Below, piece after piece: positions 1-9,387 of a stretch of 64,000 bases of DNA. Position numbers and translations under genes: made by a program. Every line of letters starts with the position of its first letter. Position 1 is the first letter of the stretch. Source of the DNA: Mesostigma viride (taxonomy: Eukaryota > Streptophyta > Mesostigmatophyceae > Mesostigmatales > Mesostigmataceae); the NCBI GenBank assembly GCA_009746045.1, contig RPFO01000080.1, positions 5,381,556 to 5,445,555 on the forward strand, in the 5' to 3' direction. Under the pieces are notes generated by a model. It was not told the origin of the DNA and ran no database searches. It saw nothing but the letters and a program-made list of their open reading frames with translations.

Positions 1-568
1 CATAAAGTATTGGAATTTGGTTATGCTCGGAATTGGCTAAGTCCGGAGGTCAGCCGGCAGCGCCGCGCTGAGGTTTATTTGCTGGGCCGGCGGTCAGTGG
101 GAATTTATGTGTACGGTCAGGCAACGGGTCGTAGGTTCTGGCTGTGGGCTATTTTGGGTTCTGGCCATTACCGTTCGTTCCGTGGGCAACCTTGGTTCCG
201 TACCGTTTGTCCAGGCAGTGGGGATGATCTCGGTTGCGGTGCGTTATGTTGTGGAGTGTCGTTTGGGAATTATGTTTGTGTATTTCGGTTGGTTTGTACT
301 TGGGTACGTTCTCAGGCCCACGCCGTTGCTCAGCGTTGGGTGAAGCCACAGAGCTACTCGCAGTGATGACCTACAGCGGAGCATTGAGTCAAAGCTGTTT
401 GGCGGCGTGAAAGGCAGACACGCAGGAGAAAGCTTTGAATCACGTTGCAGCAAATGCTGTCAATGGCCGACGTTGTCGACATGTCCGGGGCTGGGCGCTG
501 AGCGAGTAATCTATTTTTTACGTCTTTTATTATTCGGAAATACAATACACTTGAATTTTATTTTAACA
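1..568 (+). repeat. 5' LTR of copia element (first 27 bases cut off by window)
   Basis: Matches 6308-6887 almost throughout and ends in TTTTAACA at 568. Compared with the 3' LTR it lacks a 4-base CTAG near 217, a 4-base insertion near 445 and 3 bases near 552. No clear primer binding site starting with TGG lies directly after it; TGGGGCCG begins about 10 bases downstream. Priming from an internal tRNA site, as known for some copia elements, is possible but unproven. Confidence 0.93.
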
Positions 569-605
569 TGTACTAGGTTGGGGCCGTAATTTTACAGCAT
601 AAAAC

Positions 606-1415
606 ATGGCAGCGTCAGCTGGGAGAAAACGGAAAGCAATTCATAGTGATCCGTCGACATGGGCCGCTGACCTACGAGCTGAAAAGGATCTGTTAGAACT
701 ATTTCGAAAGCGTGTGGGAACCCTTGCTAGCGACGCACCCACGCTCGTAGTGCGTGACTATATAGAGAGAATAGAGGCTTTTCTGAAGGACCATGGTGAG
801 AAGATCAGCAGTGTTTATTCGCTTTTCCGAGATGCCGGTTTGCTGAGCTGCGACAATTTCATTCTCGCATTTACTCTTCGAGCATGCAAGGATGAGAAGG
901 TAAAACGGCGTCACATCCCAGGTAAGCTGCGTGAGGCGTTGTTGGAGTCGAAGGAGGGCACGACCTCTAGGCTATGCAGCATTTACACCTGGGTGCCACA
1001 ACGGCCTTACTCACTCGATTTACTCAGCCTTCGCAATTTGCGGAATGAGTCTGTGCTCAATGGACTAGAGGTGTCTGAGACAGCGGTGATAGACCGTTAC
1101 GTGAGGATGGCCAAGGACCTGAATTTCCAGACTGTGATGGGAGCCCTGCGTGCAGGCCAAGCCAAGGATGACCTTACCAAGGCAATAGAGATCATTACCG
1201 GCCTGGTAGAAGGGGAGGAGAGGGACATGATTGCACAGCTGAGAGCCCAGGGCAAGCTGACCGAGTCTGGGTTGATGGCCCCTGCCCCTCCCCCAGCCGC
1301 TCCCAATTCTGTGCCCCTCCCTGCACCCTCTGTGCCAAGCACTGTTACCCTGCCAAGCCACAGGATGCAACGGGCAAGGTTGCCGGTGTCAACAACAGCA
1401 AGCCTGCTGGAGTAG
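606..1415 (+). CDS. copia Gag, capsid part
   Basis: This is a 269-residue frame opening 38 bases after the 5' LTR with an ATG in an A-rich context. It is basic at the N-terminus, largely helical in composition, and ends in a Pro/Ala/Val-rich linker. Position right after the LTR and before zinc knuckles supports a Gag capsid that would assemble the virus-like particle. The frame ends at 1415, but the Gly/Arg-rich and Gln-rich sequence that should follow is in the -1 frame from about 1340. The two frames overlap and are both open over roughly 1260-1413. I see no canonical slippery heptamer there, only a C-rich run near 1286-1296. A one-base mutation in that run is the simplest explanation; programmed frameshifting is an alternative. 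Confidence 0.75.
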   Translation: MAASAGRKRKAIHSDPSTWAADLRAEKDLLELFRKRVGTLASDAPTLVVRDYIERIEAFLKDHGEKISSVYSLFRDAGLLSCDNFILAFTLRACKDEKVKRRHIPGKLREALLESKEGTTSRLCSIYTWVPQRPYSLDLLSLRNLRNESVLNGLEVSETAVIDRYVRMAKDLNFQTVMGALRAGQAKDDLTKAIEIITGLVEGEERDMIAQLRAQGKLTESGLMAPAPPPAAPNSVPLPAPSVPSTVTLPSHRMQRARLPVSTTASLLE

Positions 1416-1834
1416 GCAACGGTGGCAAGCAGCGTGGTGGAGGCCGTGCCCGTGGTGGCGGGCGCGGTGGCAGACGTGGGCTGTGGCAGGGCAGGCCATT
1501 GGTGCAGCAGCAGAGACAGCAGCAGCATTATGCCCCAGCACAGCAGGCAGGACAGCCGCATTATGCTTCACAGCCGCCGCAGCCGCAGCAGCAGTTTGCA
1601 CAGCAGCAGCAACAGCGGCAGCCACAGAGGCAGGAGTCTGGTGCATGCTTCATATGCGGGAGAAAGGGTCACCTGGCACGCACATGCTACAATAGGCACG
1701 CTGACAGCATGCCAGCTCGCAGCAATAGCAATGCACAGGGCCCTGCCGTGTGTAACCGCTGCAAGCAGCCAGGACACTTTGCACGTGACACGCACCTGTG
1801 CCCGGCGGCCCAGAGTGGGGGCCGTAGGCAGTGA
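1340..1834 (+). CDS. copia Gag, nucleocapsid part with two zinc knuckles
   Basis: This frame is -1 relative to the capsid frame. It reads a Gly/Arg-rich RGG-like stretch, then a Gln-rich segment, then two retroviral-type zinc knuckles: CFICGRKGHLARTC (CX2CX4HX4C) at about 1648-1690, and CNRCKQPGHFARDTHLC (CX2CX4HX6C, two residues longer than usual) at about 1751-1801. These motifs bind genomic RNA during packaging. The frame ends at a single TGA (1832-1834), after which the same frame continues into pol without another stop. Confidence 0.8.
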   Translation, partial: HCYPAKPQDATGKVAGVNNSKPAGVGNGGKQRGGGRARGGGRGGRRGLWQGRPLVQQQRQQQHYAPAQQAGQPHYASQPPQPQQQFAQQQQQRQPQRQESGACFICGRKGHLARTCYNRHADSMPARSNSNAQGPAVCNRCKQPGHFARDTHLCPAAQSGGRRQ

Positions 1835-1840
1835 CTAGGG
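1829..1840 (+). promoter_or_regulatory. Candidate stop-codon readthrough site between gag and pol
   Basis: The gag/pol boundary reads CAG TGA CTA GGG. The TGA is the only stop between the zinc-knuckle frame and pol, and the frame is unchanged. UGA followed by CUA(G) is an established readthrough context in alphaviruses and in some mammalian mRNAs. Readthrough here would give Gag-Pol from one mRNA. Frame and context are seen directly; the function is inferred. Confidence 0.6.
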
Positions 1841-4800
1841 TCCGGTGGTGAGGGTGAGGCAGCTGGTGATGTGCCAAATATGCGAGCTAGTGCGGGGCAG
1901 CACGGCTCGACCCCCCAGGCTAGCTCACCCCGCCTGGGTGCTCGCGTGGCAGCGCTAGATGAGAGCGCTGGTGAGGAGGGGGACCATGCAGAGCAGGGGG
2001 CAGTTGCAGTAGGGGATGAAGCACTGTCTCAGGGAACGAGGGAGAAGGGGGTTGGAGGAGGTACTGCAGGTGTACACACTGCAGTTCTGGACGGGCCACC
2101 GGTACGAAGGTCCTCCCCACACCCGGGACCTCAGGCACAACAGTCTCAATGTCCATTGGAGGCAGGTGGTACACTCAGTGTACTTAACATGGCAATGAGG
2201 TTACACACACGGTTGGGTCATGGCCACGCTGCAGAGCATTGGGCAGCATCACTGGGGTTTTCGGAGCTGGTGGCGACGTGCAGAGAGGTCTGGCAGAGGT
2301 GTAAGCATTGTCAGCGCAATGTGCCTAAGCCGCACAAGTTTCATGCACGTAGACCGGTGCTAGAGAGGGGCCCGGTGCAAGTGGATGTGCTCAAGTACGA
2401 TGACAGGGAGTATGTGCTAGCGGTGGGGCGGTTCTCCAGGTTCAAGGCACTAGAGGTGTTGCCACGCAAGCACAAGGAAGAGCTGCTCACCAGCCTGCGC
2501 TTGGTAAAGGCCAAGTTTGCCGTGGTGTCAACTTTAGAGTGTGACCAGCAGTTCGAGTGTTGCATGAAGGAGCCGGGGTTTGAGCAGATTGTGGTGGCGG
2601 GTGCGGCAGATCACGAACATCAAGGGTTAGTGGAGAGACATATCAGGACCTCCAAGTTTGTGATGAGTGCTATGGCCAGGATGCGCTCGCTGTCGTACCG
2701 CGATCAGGCTCTGTTGTGCAGGCAGATAGAGGAGCACATGAATCACAGGGTGATGGTCAGGGTACATGTGGATGGTGAGGAGGTAGCCGTCACGCCCCAT
2801 GGGTTGGAGATGGGCCTGCTCCCGCTGGAGGCGGTAGAAGCATACCGTGATTGGCTGTGTGACCGGTACCTCAGGCTGGTGGACATGGACCTGCGCAGGG
2901 GTGATGTGTACGTGCCTAGCGAGGGAGCAAGGGTGTGGGCGTACCGGGAGGGAAGTGCTTTGGAACAGGGTTTGTGGGAGGGCCCTGTTGTGGTCAAGTC
3001 AGTGGACGGTGACCACATGTTGGCGAAGGTTGGGCGTGAGGACCGCCGCTTCGACCGACTACTGGCGTGGAAACACTTGCGGCCGTACTACGAGGGGCTA
3101 GGTGCGCCAGCAGACCTGCCCCATGAGGAAGGTGCGATGGGCTCCAGCGCGCAGGCTGGAGGTGAGGCGGGGGACCCAGGGACGGCCGCAAGGGGGGTGA
3201 GAGAGGAGACGGGGCCTGATCAGCCTGCGCCCTCTCTTCCGTCGGATGGTGGGTTGCCACTGTCCAATGGCGGTCCAGCCAGTGTGGGACCAGGCGGGCT
3301 GGGGGTTGCCCCTTCCGCTGATGGTCAGGAGGTGCAGCGCGCGACAATGTTTGCCCGTGTCATTGAGCGGCTGCAGGAAGCCCGGCGGGCAATCGCGGAA
3401 CGCGAGCAGCCGGGGGGCACGTTACCACGGGCCGGCGGGGCGGGCAGGCCGTCGGCTGTAGGTGGGGCGCCTCAGGCCGGCGAGGGAGCCGTAGGAGGGC
3501 CACCACAGTCCAGCGAGGCCAATGCAGGGCCAGCCGCAGGTGGAGAGGCACAGGCCGGCGATGCTGGCGCATCGACCGCAGGTGCGGGGCTACAAGCCGA
3601 TGGCGCTGATGGGTCGGCTAGCACCCGGCGCGAGTCACTGAGTGGCGGTGATGGCTCCGAGGGCGGCGGCGACGTCGCAATGGAGGCTGGTAATGAGGTA
3701 GCCTCGGTGTCTAAGCTAGTGGATTTTCAGCAGGACGGGCTGGCTGGGTGTCGGTTGGAGGTGGATACTAATGCGGTGGTGTGCTTGCTAGGTGAAGGGG
3801 TAGCTAGGCACTTCCCGCTACAACCGTCCAAGTGGAACTTTGTGGAGGACTTTTCTGGGGTGGTGCGCATGCCGGTAGTGGGCGAGGTGATGCTGACCAT
3901 TCTTGGGCGTGACACTCCTTTCTGCGTGCTTGAGGGCTATGATGGGCCGGCGATTCTGGGGCTGCCATTTCTTAATCACCCTGATGTTGTGATCCAGAGC
4001 TCTAGTTTGACCAGGGAGGGCCATGGGTCGATAGAGTTGGAATCGTACAAGGCAGTGCAACCTCTCAGTCTCGTCTCAAGCACCGTGGCTAGGCTAGCAG
4101 CACTGACAGGGACAGAGGGTGTGGCGTGGGGAAAGGATCTCCCGCCAGCGGTAGACCTGGTCATGCCTGCGTTGTTGCATCCATCCAGCATCGGTATTAC
4201 CAAGCGGGACATCGCTGCACATTCTCCGATTGGCTATGAGAGGCTGGTACTAGAGATGTCGACGCAGAGTGGTTTCTCCAGCTGGTGGTGCGCGTTTCAC
4301 AGGGCGCTGGAGGAGTGGCAGGGGTATGGTGTGTATGAACCAATGGACAGTGTGCCCAAGGGGGCCAAGGTACTTCCTCTCAAGATGGTGTTGTCTCACA
4401 AGGTAAAGGCTGGGGTGGAGGTATGCTATGTGAGGCCGGTGTCGCAGGAGTTTTCGGGAACCAGTGAGCTGGCCAAGGAGGAGCTGTACACCCCAGGTCT
4501 GGCGTGGGATAGCTTCAGGATTATCACCATGCTGTATCTCGGTTTCCTGGATGAGGGCAGAGACTATGGGTGTGCGTCTATTGATGTCAAGCGTGCTTTC
4601 CCTAACTCTAGCGAGGAGGTGGCGCGTGAGGTGTGGGAAGGCACGTCACCCCTGGTGGTCCAGACACCCTCGTTTTGGATGGAGGAAGTGAGGGCAGAAT
4701 TCATGGGCTTGTTGAAGGCCATAGAGGGACTGCAGAGTGCCTCGATTGTGTGGCGTATCACTTTGATGCGTGCTCTGTTTGAGCTGATGACATTCGAGGT

Positions 4801-5797
4801 ATCCCCGTACGACCCTTCGTTGTTTGTGGCACAGACTCCCTCAGGTCCCTTGTTTGTACAATTGCATGGGGATGACCTGCGAGTGGTAGCACCCCGTGCT
4901 GTTCTGCATCAGTTCTATGCAGATCTCGCTAAGCGTTTCCCTGTGGGCGAGCTGCAGGTGGTGGACCAGCAGACTCCGCGTGTCTTCTGCGGTGTAGTGC
5001 AGACCCTGCGAGTGACGTCTGGTAGGCATCAGATGCACCTGGGTATTCCTGACAAGTATCGGGAGGAGCTGATGGGCTCGGTGGATGAGCTGTGTGCTAA
5101 GGGCCTGTGGAGCCGCCTGCGTGGCAAGCTAGGCTGGATGGCGGCAGTGTGTGCGCCCGATCTGGTGGTGCTGAGTAGGACGGTAGATGACGTGTTGTCG
5201 CAAGTCCATCCGTCGGTTGTGAGGCAGTATGTGGCCGAGAGCCAAGGTGTGGTGCTTTCTGGCCTGTCGGTCTCTCAGCCCGCTGTTCTTCACTGCTTTG
5301 CAGATACGTCGGGTGAGGGCAGGGAACTGACCAAGCTGAGGGCACGGATGGGTGGTCTGTTTGTGCTCTGTAACCCAGGGGGTCGGGGATCGCTGTGTGG
5401 GTGGTATTCGAGACTGTGCAGGCGTGTGGCAGTTGGCTCTGACACTAACGAGTGCCGTGGTGTGTGTGAGTGTATCAAGGCTTCGCTGTACCTCGAGCAG
5501 TTCTTGCGCTGGATGGGCAAGTGGATGGGTGTCCGTTTGGTGCTGACGACAACTGTGCATACGGATAGCCAGCCGCTTGTGAGCTTTATCCTTAACAGCT
5601 TGTCCAGGACGCGTGACCTCGATTTCCTGCTGTTGAAGGAGCTGTCTTACGCGGTGAGCGTTCTCCATCTGCCGGGGAGGCTGAACCCGGCGGACGCGGT
5701 GACCAAGCTGTTTGCAGCAGCGCGAGAGCAGTATCGCATCTTGCGGATGGTGATGGCAGGTTCTCTTGGGGATCTGCGGGAGTTGTTGGTTGTTTGA
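1835..5797 (+). CDS. pol: copia Pol: integrase, protease-like domain, reverse transcriptase, RNase H
   Basis: A single open frame of about 1,320 codons without internal stop. Numbering from codon 1871: the integrase zinc module (H112/H118 region with CKHC at 144-147) is followed by a catalytic triad I place at D172, D225 and E255. A low-complexity Gly/Ala linker spans about 410-610. A retropepsin-like domain follows at 620-710, with VDTN at 631-634 and ILGLPFL near 694-700. The reverse transcriptase at about 780-1060 carries HGDD near 999-1002 in place of the usual YVDD. RNase H spans about 1140-1290 (CFADTS; HTDSQ). No other D-S/T-G motif lies between the zinc knuckles and integrase, the normal copia protease position. 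The intact frame suggests a recently active element, although the LTRs have diverged. Confidence 0.88.
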   Translation, partial: LGSGGEGEAAGDVPNMRASAGQHGSTPQASSPRLGARVAALDESAGEEGDHAEQGAVAVGDEALSQGTREKGVGGGTAGVHTAVLDGPPVRRSSPHPGPQAQQSQCPLEAGGTLSVLNMAMRLHTRLGHGHAAEHWAASLGFSELVATCREVWQRCKHCQRNVPKPHKFHARRPVLERGPVQVDVLKYDDREYVLAVGRFSRFKALEVLPRKHKEELLTSLRLVKAKFAVVSTLECDQQFECCMKEPGFEQIVVAGAADHEHQGLVERHIRTSKFVMSAMARMRSLSYRDQALLCRQIEEHMNHRVMVRVHVDGEEVAVTPHGLEMGLLPLEAVEAYRDWLCDRYLRLVDMDLRRGDVYVPSEGARVWAYREGSALEQGLWEGPVVVKSVDGDHMLAKVGREDRRFDRLLAWKHLRPYYEGLGAPADLPHEEGAMGSSAQAGGEAGDPGTAARGVREETGPDQPAPSLPSDGGLPLSNGGPASVGPGGLGVAPSADGQEVQRATMFARVIERLQEARRAIAEREQPGGTLPRAGGAGRPSAVGGAPQAGEGAVGGPPQSSEANAGPAAGGEAQAGDAGASTAGAGLQADGADGSASTRRESLSGGDGSEGGGDVAMEAGNEVASVSKLVDFQQDGLAGCRLEVDTNAVVCLLGEGVARHFPLQPSKWNFVEDFSGVVRMPVVGEVMLTILGRDTPFCVLEGYDGPAILGLPFLNHPDVVIQSSSLTREGHGSIELESYKAVQPLSLVSSTVARLAALTGTEGVAWGKDLPPAVDLVMPALLHPSSIGITKRDIAAHSPIGYERLVLEMSTQSGFSSWWCAFHRALEEWQGYGVYEPMDSVPKGAKVLPLKMVLSHKVKAGVEVCYVRPVSQEFSGTSELAKEELYTPGLAWDSFRIITMLYLGFLDEGRDYGCASIDVKRAFPNSSEEVAREVWEGTSPLVVQTPSFWMEEVRAEFMGLLKAIEGLQSASIVWRITLMRALFELMTFEVSPYDPSLFVAQTPSGPLFVQLHGDDLRVVAPRAVLHQFYADLAKRFPVGELQVVDQQTPRVFCGVVQTLRVTSGRHQMHLGIPDKYREELMGSVDELCAKGLWSRLRGKLGWMAAVCAPDLVVLSRTVDDVLSQVHPSVVRQYVAESQGVVLSGLSVSQPAVLHCFADTSGEGRELTKLRARMGGLFVLCNPGGRGSLCGWYSRLCRRVAVGSDTNECRGVCECIKASLYLEQFLRWMGKWMGVRLVLTTTVHTDSQPLVSFILNSLSRTRDLDFLLLKELSYAVSVLHLPGRLNPADAVTKLFAAAREQYRILRMVMAGSLGDLRELLVV

Positions 5798-6266
5798 GCT
5801 TGGACCCTGTGGAATTTTAGCCTGTGGCCAATTTGAGAACGTTGTTTGGGCCGGGGGTGATCCTTATGCCTGCCCTATACTGATGGTGACCCGGCACGGT
5901 TGGATAATTTGCTCCATAATTGATTTGGTGGGGGAGTGTCCTTGGTTGAGGACTGGTGCGGTTGGAACGGGTTTGTAATGTGTATGGGTCGTGTGGGTGT
6001 GCCGGGGTCAAGGGTGGTCGTTTAGATCAGTCTTGTATTCTCGCTTGCTTACATGACTTACTTCAGACACTGGCAGTATGTGCAAGGCGTGAATGGGCGC
6101 CAAGTTAGAGGGGTTGGAGCTCCCCTAGTACATAGCGTCTTGTGCGTACTGTCTCCGAGAGTGTTTGTGAGTAACCCTTGGGTGGTGGTGGATATTGTGA
6201 GGATTGTTGGCATGTATGTCGACTGTGGGTTGTGGTTAAGTGGCCGAGTGGTGGATGTGACTGCTC
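5798..6266 (+). other. copia 3' untranslated region
   Basis: G/T-rich stretch between the pol stop and the polypurine tract. The short frames seen here have no recognisable domain, and I see no additional gene such as an envelope. Confidence 0.6.
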
Positions 6267-6280
6267 GAAAGAAAAGGGGC
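6267..6280 (+). promoter_or_regulatory. Polypurine tract of copia element
   Basis: GAAAGAAAAGGGGC lies immediately before the TG that opens the 3' LTR, the expected position of the plus-strand primer. It fixes the LTR start at 6281. Confidence 0.75.
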
Positions 6281-6887
6281 TGGTGTTATATTGTGGGCTC
6301 GCAGTCACATAAAGTATTGGAATTTGGTTATGCTCGGAATTGGCTAAGTCCGGAGGTCAGCCGGCAGCGCCGCGCTGAGGTTTATTTGCTGGGCCGGCGG
6401 TCAGTGGGAATTTATGTGTACGGTCAGGCAACGGGTCGTAGGTTCTGGCTGTGGGCTATTTTGGGTTCTGGCCATTACCGTTCGTTCCGTGGGCAACCTT
6501 GGTTCCGTACCGTTTGTCCAGGCAGCTAGTGGGGATGATCTCGGTTGCGGTGCGTTATGTTGTGGAGTGTCGTTTGGGAATTATGTTTGTGTATTTCGGT
6601 TGGTTTGTACTTGGGTACGTTCTCAGGCCCACGCCGTTGCTCAGCGTTGGGTGAAGCCACAGAGCTACTCGCAGTGATGACCTACAGCGGAGCATTGAGT
6701 CAAAGCTGTTTGGCGGCGTGAAAGGCAGACACGCAGGAGAAAGCTTTGAATCACGTTCAATGCAGCAAATGCTGTCAATGGTCGACGTTGTCGACATGTC
6801 CAGGGCTGGGCGCTGAGCGAGTAATCTATTCTATTACGTCTTTTATTATTCAGAAATACAATACACTTGGCGAATTTTATTTTAACA
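6281..6887 (+). repeat. 3' LTR of copia element
   Basis: 607 bases, opening TGGTGTTATA and closing TTTTAACA. It aligns with 1-568 from its base 28 onward. The base after it begins unrelated LINE-B sequence. Confidence 0.95.
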
Positions 6888-7457
6888 AAGCCCCTGATCC
6901 TGTTGTCGCGGGCGTGCAGGAAGAACAGCCCGGCGTGCGCGAGAAGAAACAGGAGCGGTGACGTGCAGTCACCTTGTGCATGGTAGCGACCTAGCTGGAG
7001 CTATTGCCTATACGTGAGAAGTGCCCGTTGAGGAGAAGGGGCCATGAGAGCGATTTGATCATACCTATCGATGGCGACATGCGTGAAGGTGCCGCCAAAT
7101 CCAAAGCCACGCACTGTCTTCTCGAGATAATCCCAACACATGCGGTCAAAAGCTTTTTTGAAATCCCAAAGTAGAATTATTCCAAGGAATCATGTTGTGG
7201 CGCCACGCTTTTTCCACTATGGACATCCATAAGCATGGTAATGCTATCGTTTACTGATGTGTAGGTTGGCGCGGAATCCGACTTGTTCCGGACCGATTAG
7301 GTCGTCTAGTACCGTGTAAATGCGTCGTTGTAGTATTTTACTGATGATTACGCAACCGTGATATGGGACGGTAGTTTTGCCATTGCTTTCAATCCCCCAT
7401 TTTATATATGAGGATTAGACTGTGCAGTTTCTGCCCATTTGCCAGGGACAATGCCGG
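6888..7457 (-). pseudogene. LINE-B reverse transcriptase fragment (3' part in window)
   Basis: Reverse-strand translation gives, in order: PGKWAE, KMGD, NYRPIS, a GPEQVGFRA block, DFKKAFDRMCWDYL (the AFD catalytic block), then QGDCTSPLLF near 6935-6965. These are successive motifs of an L1-like non-LTR reverse transcriptase. Frames change several times and stops intervene, so this copy is dead. The run stops at the copia 3' LTR end, implying that copia inserted between the QGxPLSPLLF block and the YxDD block. Confidence 0.85.
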
Positions 7458-8400
7458 CCGTGCGCCCACCCACACTCCGCCTCTTAGACAACACCGGCCG
7501 AGGTCAACTACCCTACTTCAGGCCGCTTCAAGCTGCTCGGCAGTTGGCTTCCCGACTGCGAGGACGACCGACCTGACGACACAGATCGGCATTGTGTGGG
7601 CGCAACTCCATGACCACCGCCGCTGGTGGAGCAACCCCGCCCTACCCCGGATCGTAAAGCGTGACCTCTTCAAGGTCGTCATTCTGACGATCCTGACCTA
7701 CGGCGCCGAGACCTGGACACTGACGCTGGAGCAACGACTCGATGGCAACGTCACCAAGATGCTGCGCGAGGCCCTTGACATCCCCGCTTTGGTTTGCACA
7801 CATGAGTAATGAGGATTTGTACGCTGATTTGCCCTAATGTTTCCCACATTATTAGGCACAGGCGCCTGGGCCTAGTTAGCCGGGCACCTGGCCCGCACAG
7901 ATCAGGTAGACACATCCGATAGACTAGCTGGCACCAAGCCCGCCCAGCCTGGGCGATATGTCCTCACCTGGCGTGCCCCAGCAGGCCGCGTGCGGCCGGC
8001 AGGGCCGCCAGTGACCCGTGGACTTTTCATGATAGACTCGGCATGGACATCATGTGCTACATACATGCACTAGACGTGACGGGCTCACACCCGGGCAGCC
8101 CCCTGGTTTAATGTCTGTAATATGGAGGCAGATGGTACGCAAAGATAGATGGCAATTAAGTAGTGATGAAGGAGACCACCCCCAAGTCTGTGAGGGCTCC
8201 GCGTGTGACCGCGTATGGCATTCATAGCGATTCGGGCTGCGGTGCCCACACCCCTGTAACTAGGACCTAGATAGCTTACACCATCCATTCCATCCCATGT
8301 TCCCCTCCCACTGAGGACTTATGCTCACGTGACGCAGTCACGTGTCTATTGATTACTTAATTAATTAATTAATTAATTAATTAATTAATTAATTAATTTA
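7458..8400 (+). mobile_element. LINE-A 3' end, inserted in LINE-B
   Basis: Closely matches the C-terminal part of the long LINE-A copy (58290-58860), including the ILTYGAETWT block near 7683-7715. It then continues into a 3' untranslated region shared with copies at 30.3 and 34.5 kb, and ends in a (TTAA)n tail. It is 5'-truncated, the usual outcome of target-primed reverse transcription. LINE-B stops on one side and resumes on the other. ATGCCGGCCGTGCGCC at 7450-7465 and ATGCCGGTGCGCC at 8399-8412 may be an imperfect target duplication. Confidence 0.82.
8356..8399 (+). repeat. (TTAA)n tail of LINE-A
   Basis: About 11 units of TTAA directly after the conserved motif GTGACGCAGTCACGTG. The same motif-plus-TTAA junction recurs at 30301-30345 and 34445-34485 in the opposite orientation, so I read this as the element's own tail rather than a local microsatellite. 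Confidence 0.75.
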
Positions 8401-9387
8401 TGCCGGTGCGCCATATTTCGAGGATGTGCATTTGTAAAAGCCGACAGAGAGGTCAGGCCAAAACTTCCTCCAAAATTCTACAGGGATGCCGTCCACGCCG
8501 GGTGCACTGCCGAGTTTGATTTTGAGCATGTCAGCATGTGCCTCGGCCTGTGTAGGTGTTTGATCTAATGCTTGCTGCTGCGTGGTGGTGAGGCGCCGTG
8601 GGATCGCCTGCAGTATTTGGTGGATAGCTTGAGATGCTTGTGGGTGAGGTTCGTTAATTCCGGAATAGCTTCGTAAAATATTGGTGGCCGCTGTTTAGTA
8701 TGGATTGGATGTCGGTGTAGATGCCCTGGTCGTCGGGAACTTCTGCCATCACTGTGTGCGCTCGTTGCTTGGGAAGAAGTGCAAAATATTCTTTAGTCAT
8801 TTTTTCCCCAGTTGTGTGCCACCAGAGGTTTTCCGCATCTATTGCGTTAGCATGTCTTTCGTACATATCTCAGTTTGTCCAAAGCAGTTTGGGCTTGTTG
8901 CAGTTTAGCCATGTCGTAATTATTGAGGTTTTTCGTAAGTTGTACATAGAAGGGTGACAATACGTTCGTAACATCGGTATTCATGGCCTTTCTGATGCCT
9001 GAGCTCAGACTGCAGTGCATTGCTCGGAAAGTTGTAATACATGTTGTTAGGCTGGCTTGCACCCATCGACAGTGATCAGGATCGATAGTTAGGGGTGTTG
9101 GCAGCCCACTCTCTCCAAAAAGCTTTTACCTTAGCCGTGAATATTATATCCCCCAACAAGGTTAATTGTTGAGGCGGGGAATACCGGGTCCGCGCACGTA
9201 GGTGGGGTATGGTACGCTAAGGTAATAATACAAGGGTAGATGGTCAGAACTGAATGTGATGGAGCGATCTACCTTAATTAACATGACATACGAGGTCCGC
9301 CCAAGCTTGCGTGGCATAGATTCTGTCTAGACGGCGTGTGATGCGGGGCCTGACCATCGCGCCGTTGCGAGCCATGTGTGGTCGTTG
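8400..9387 (-). pseudogene. LINE-B central part: end of endonuclease and linker to reverse transcriptase
   Basis: Reverse-strand reading from right to left gives RRLDRIYATQAW (9280-9340, the end of the APE-type endonuclease, like SRIDRIYVS of L1). It then gives a linker with GEKMTKEYFALL and YFTKLF (8654-8866) and finally APGVDGIPVEFW (8460-8520), which opens the reverse transcriptase. This is the standard L1-like order. Frames shift between blocks. The stretch ends at the gypsy left LTR and resumes at 17226. Confidence 0.82.

Larger units (their letters stand above)
1..6887 (+). mobile_element. Ty1/copia LTR retrotransposon, nearly complete
   Basis: Two matching terminal repeats flank gag and pol reading frames in the order gag, zinc knuckles, integrase, protease-like domain, reverse transcriptase, RNase H. 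Integrase upstream of reverse transcriptase is the copia arrangement. The 3' LTR starts TG (6281) and ends CA (6887). By comparison the window begins at LTR base 28 of the 5' copy. The LTRs differ by several 3-4 bp indels and a few substitutions, so this is not a brand-new insertion. Sequence to the right resumes a LINE-B reverse transcriptase on the minus strand, so the element probably landed inside LINE-B; the left flank is outside the window and the target duplication cannot be checked. Confidence 0.93.
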
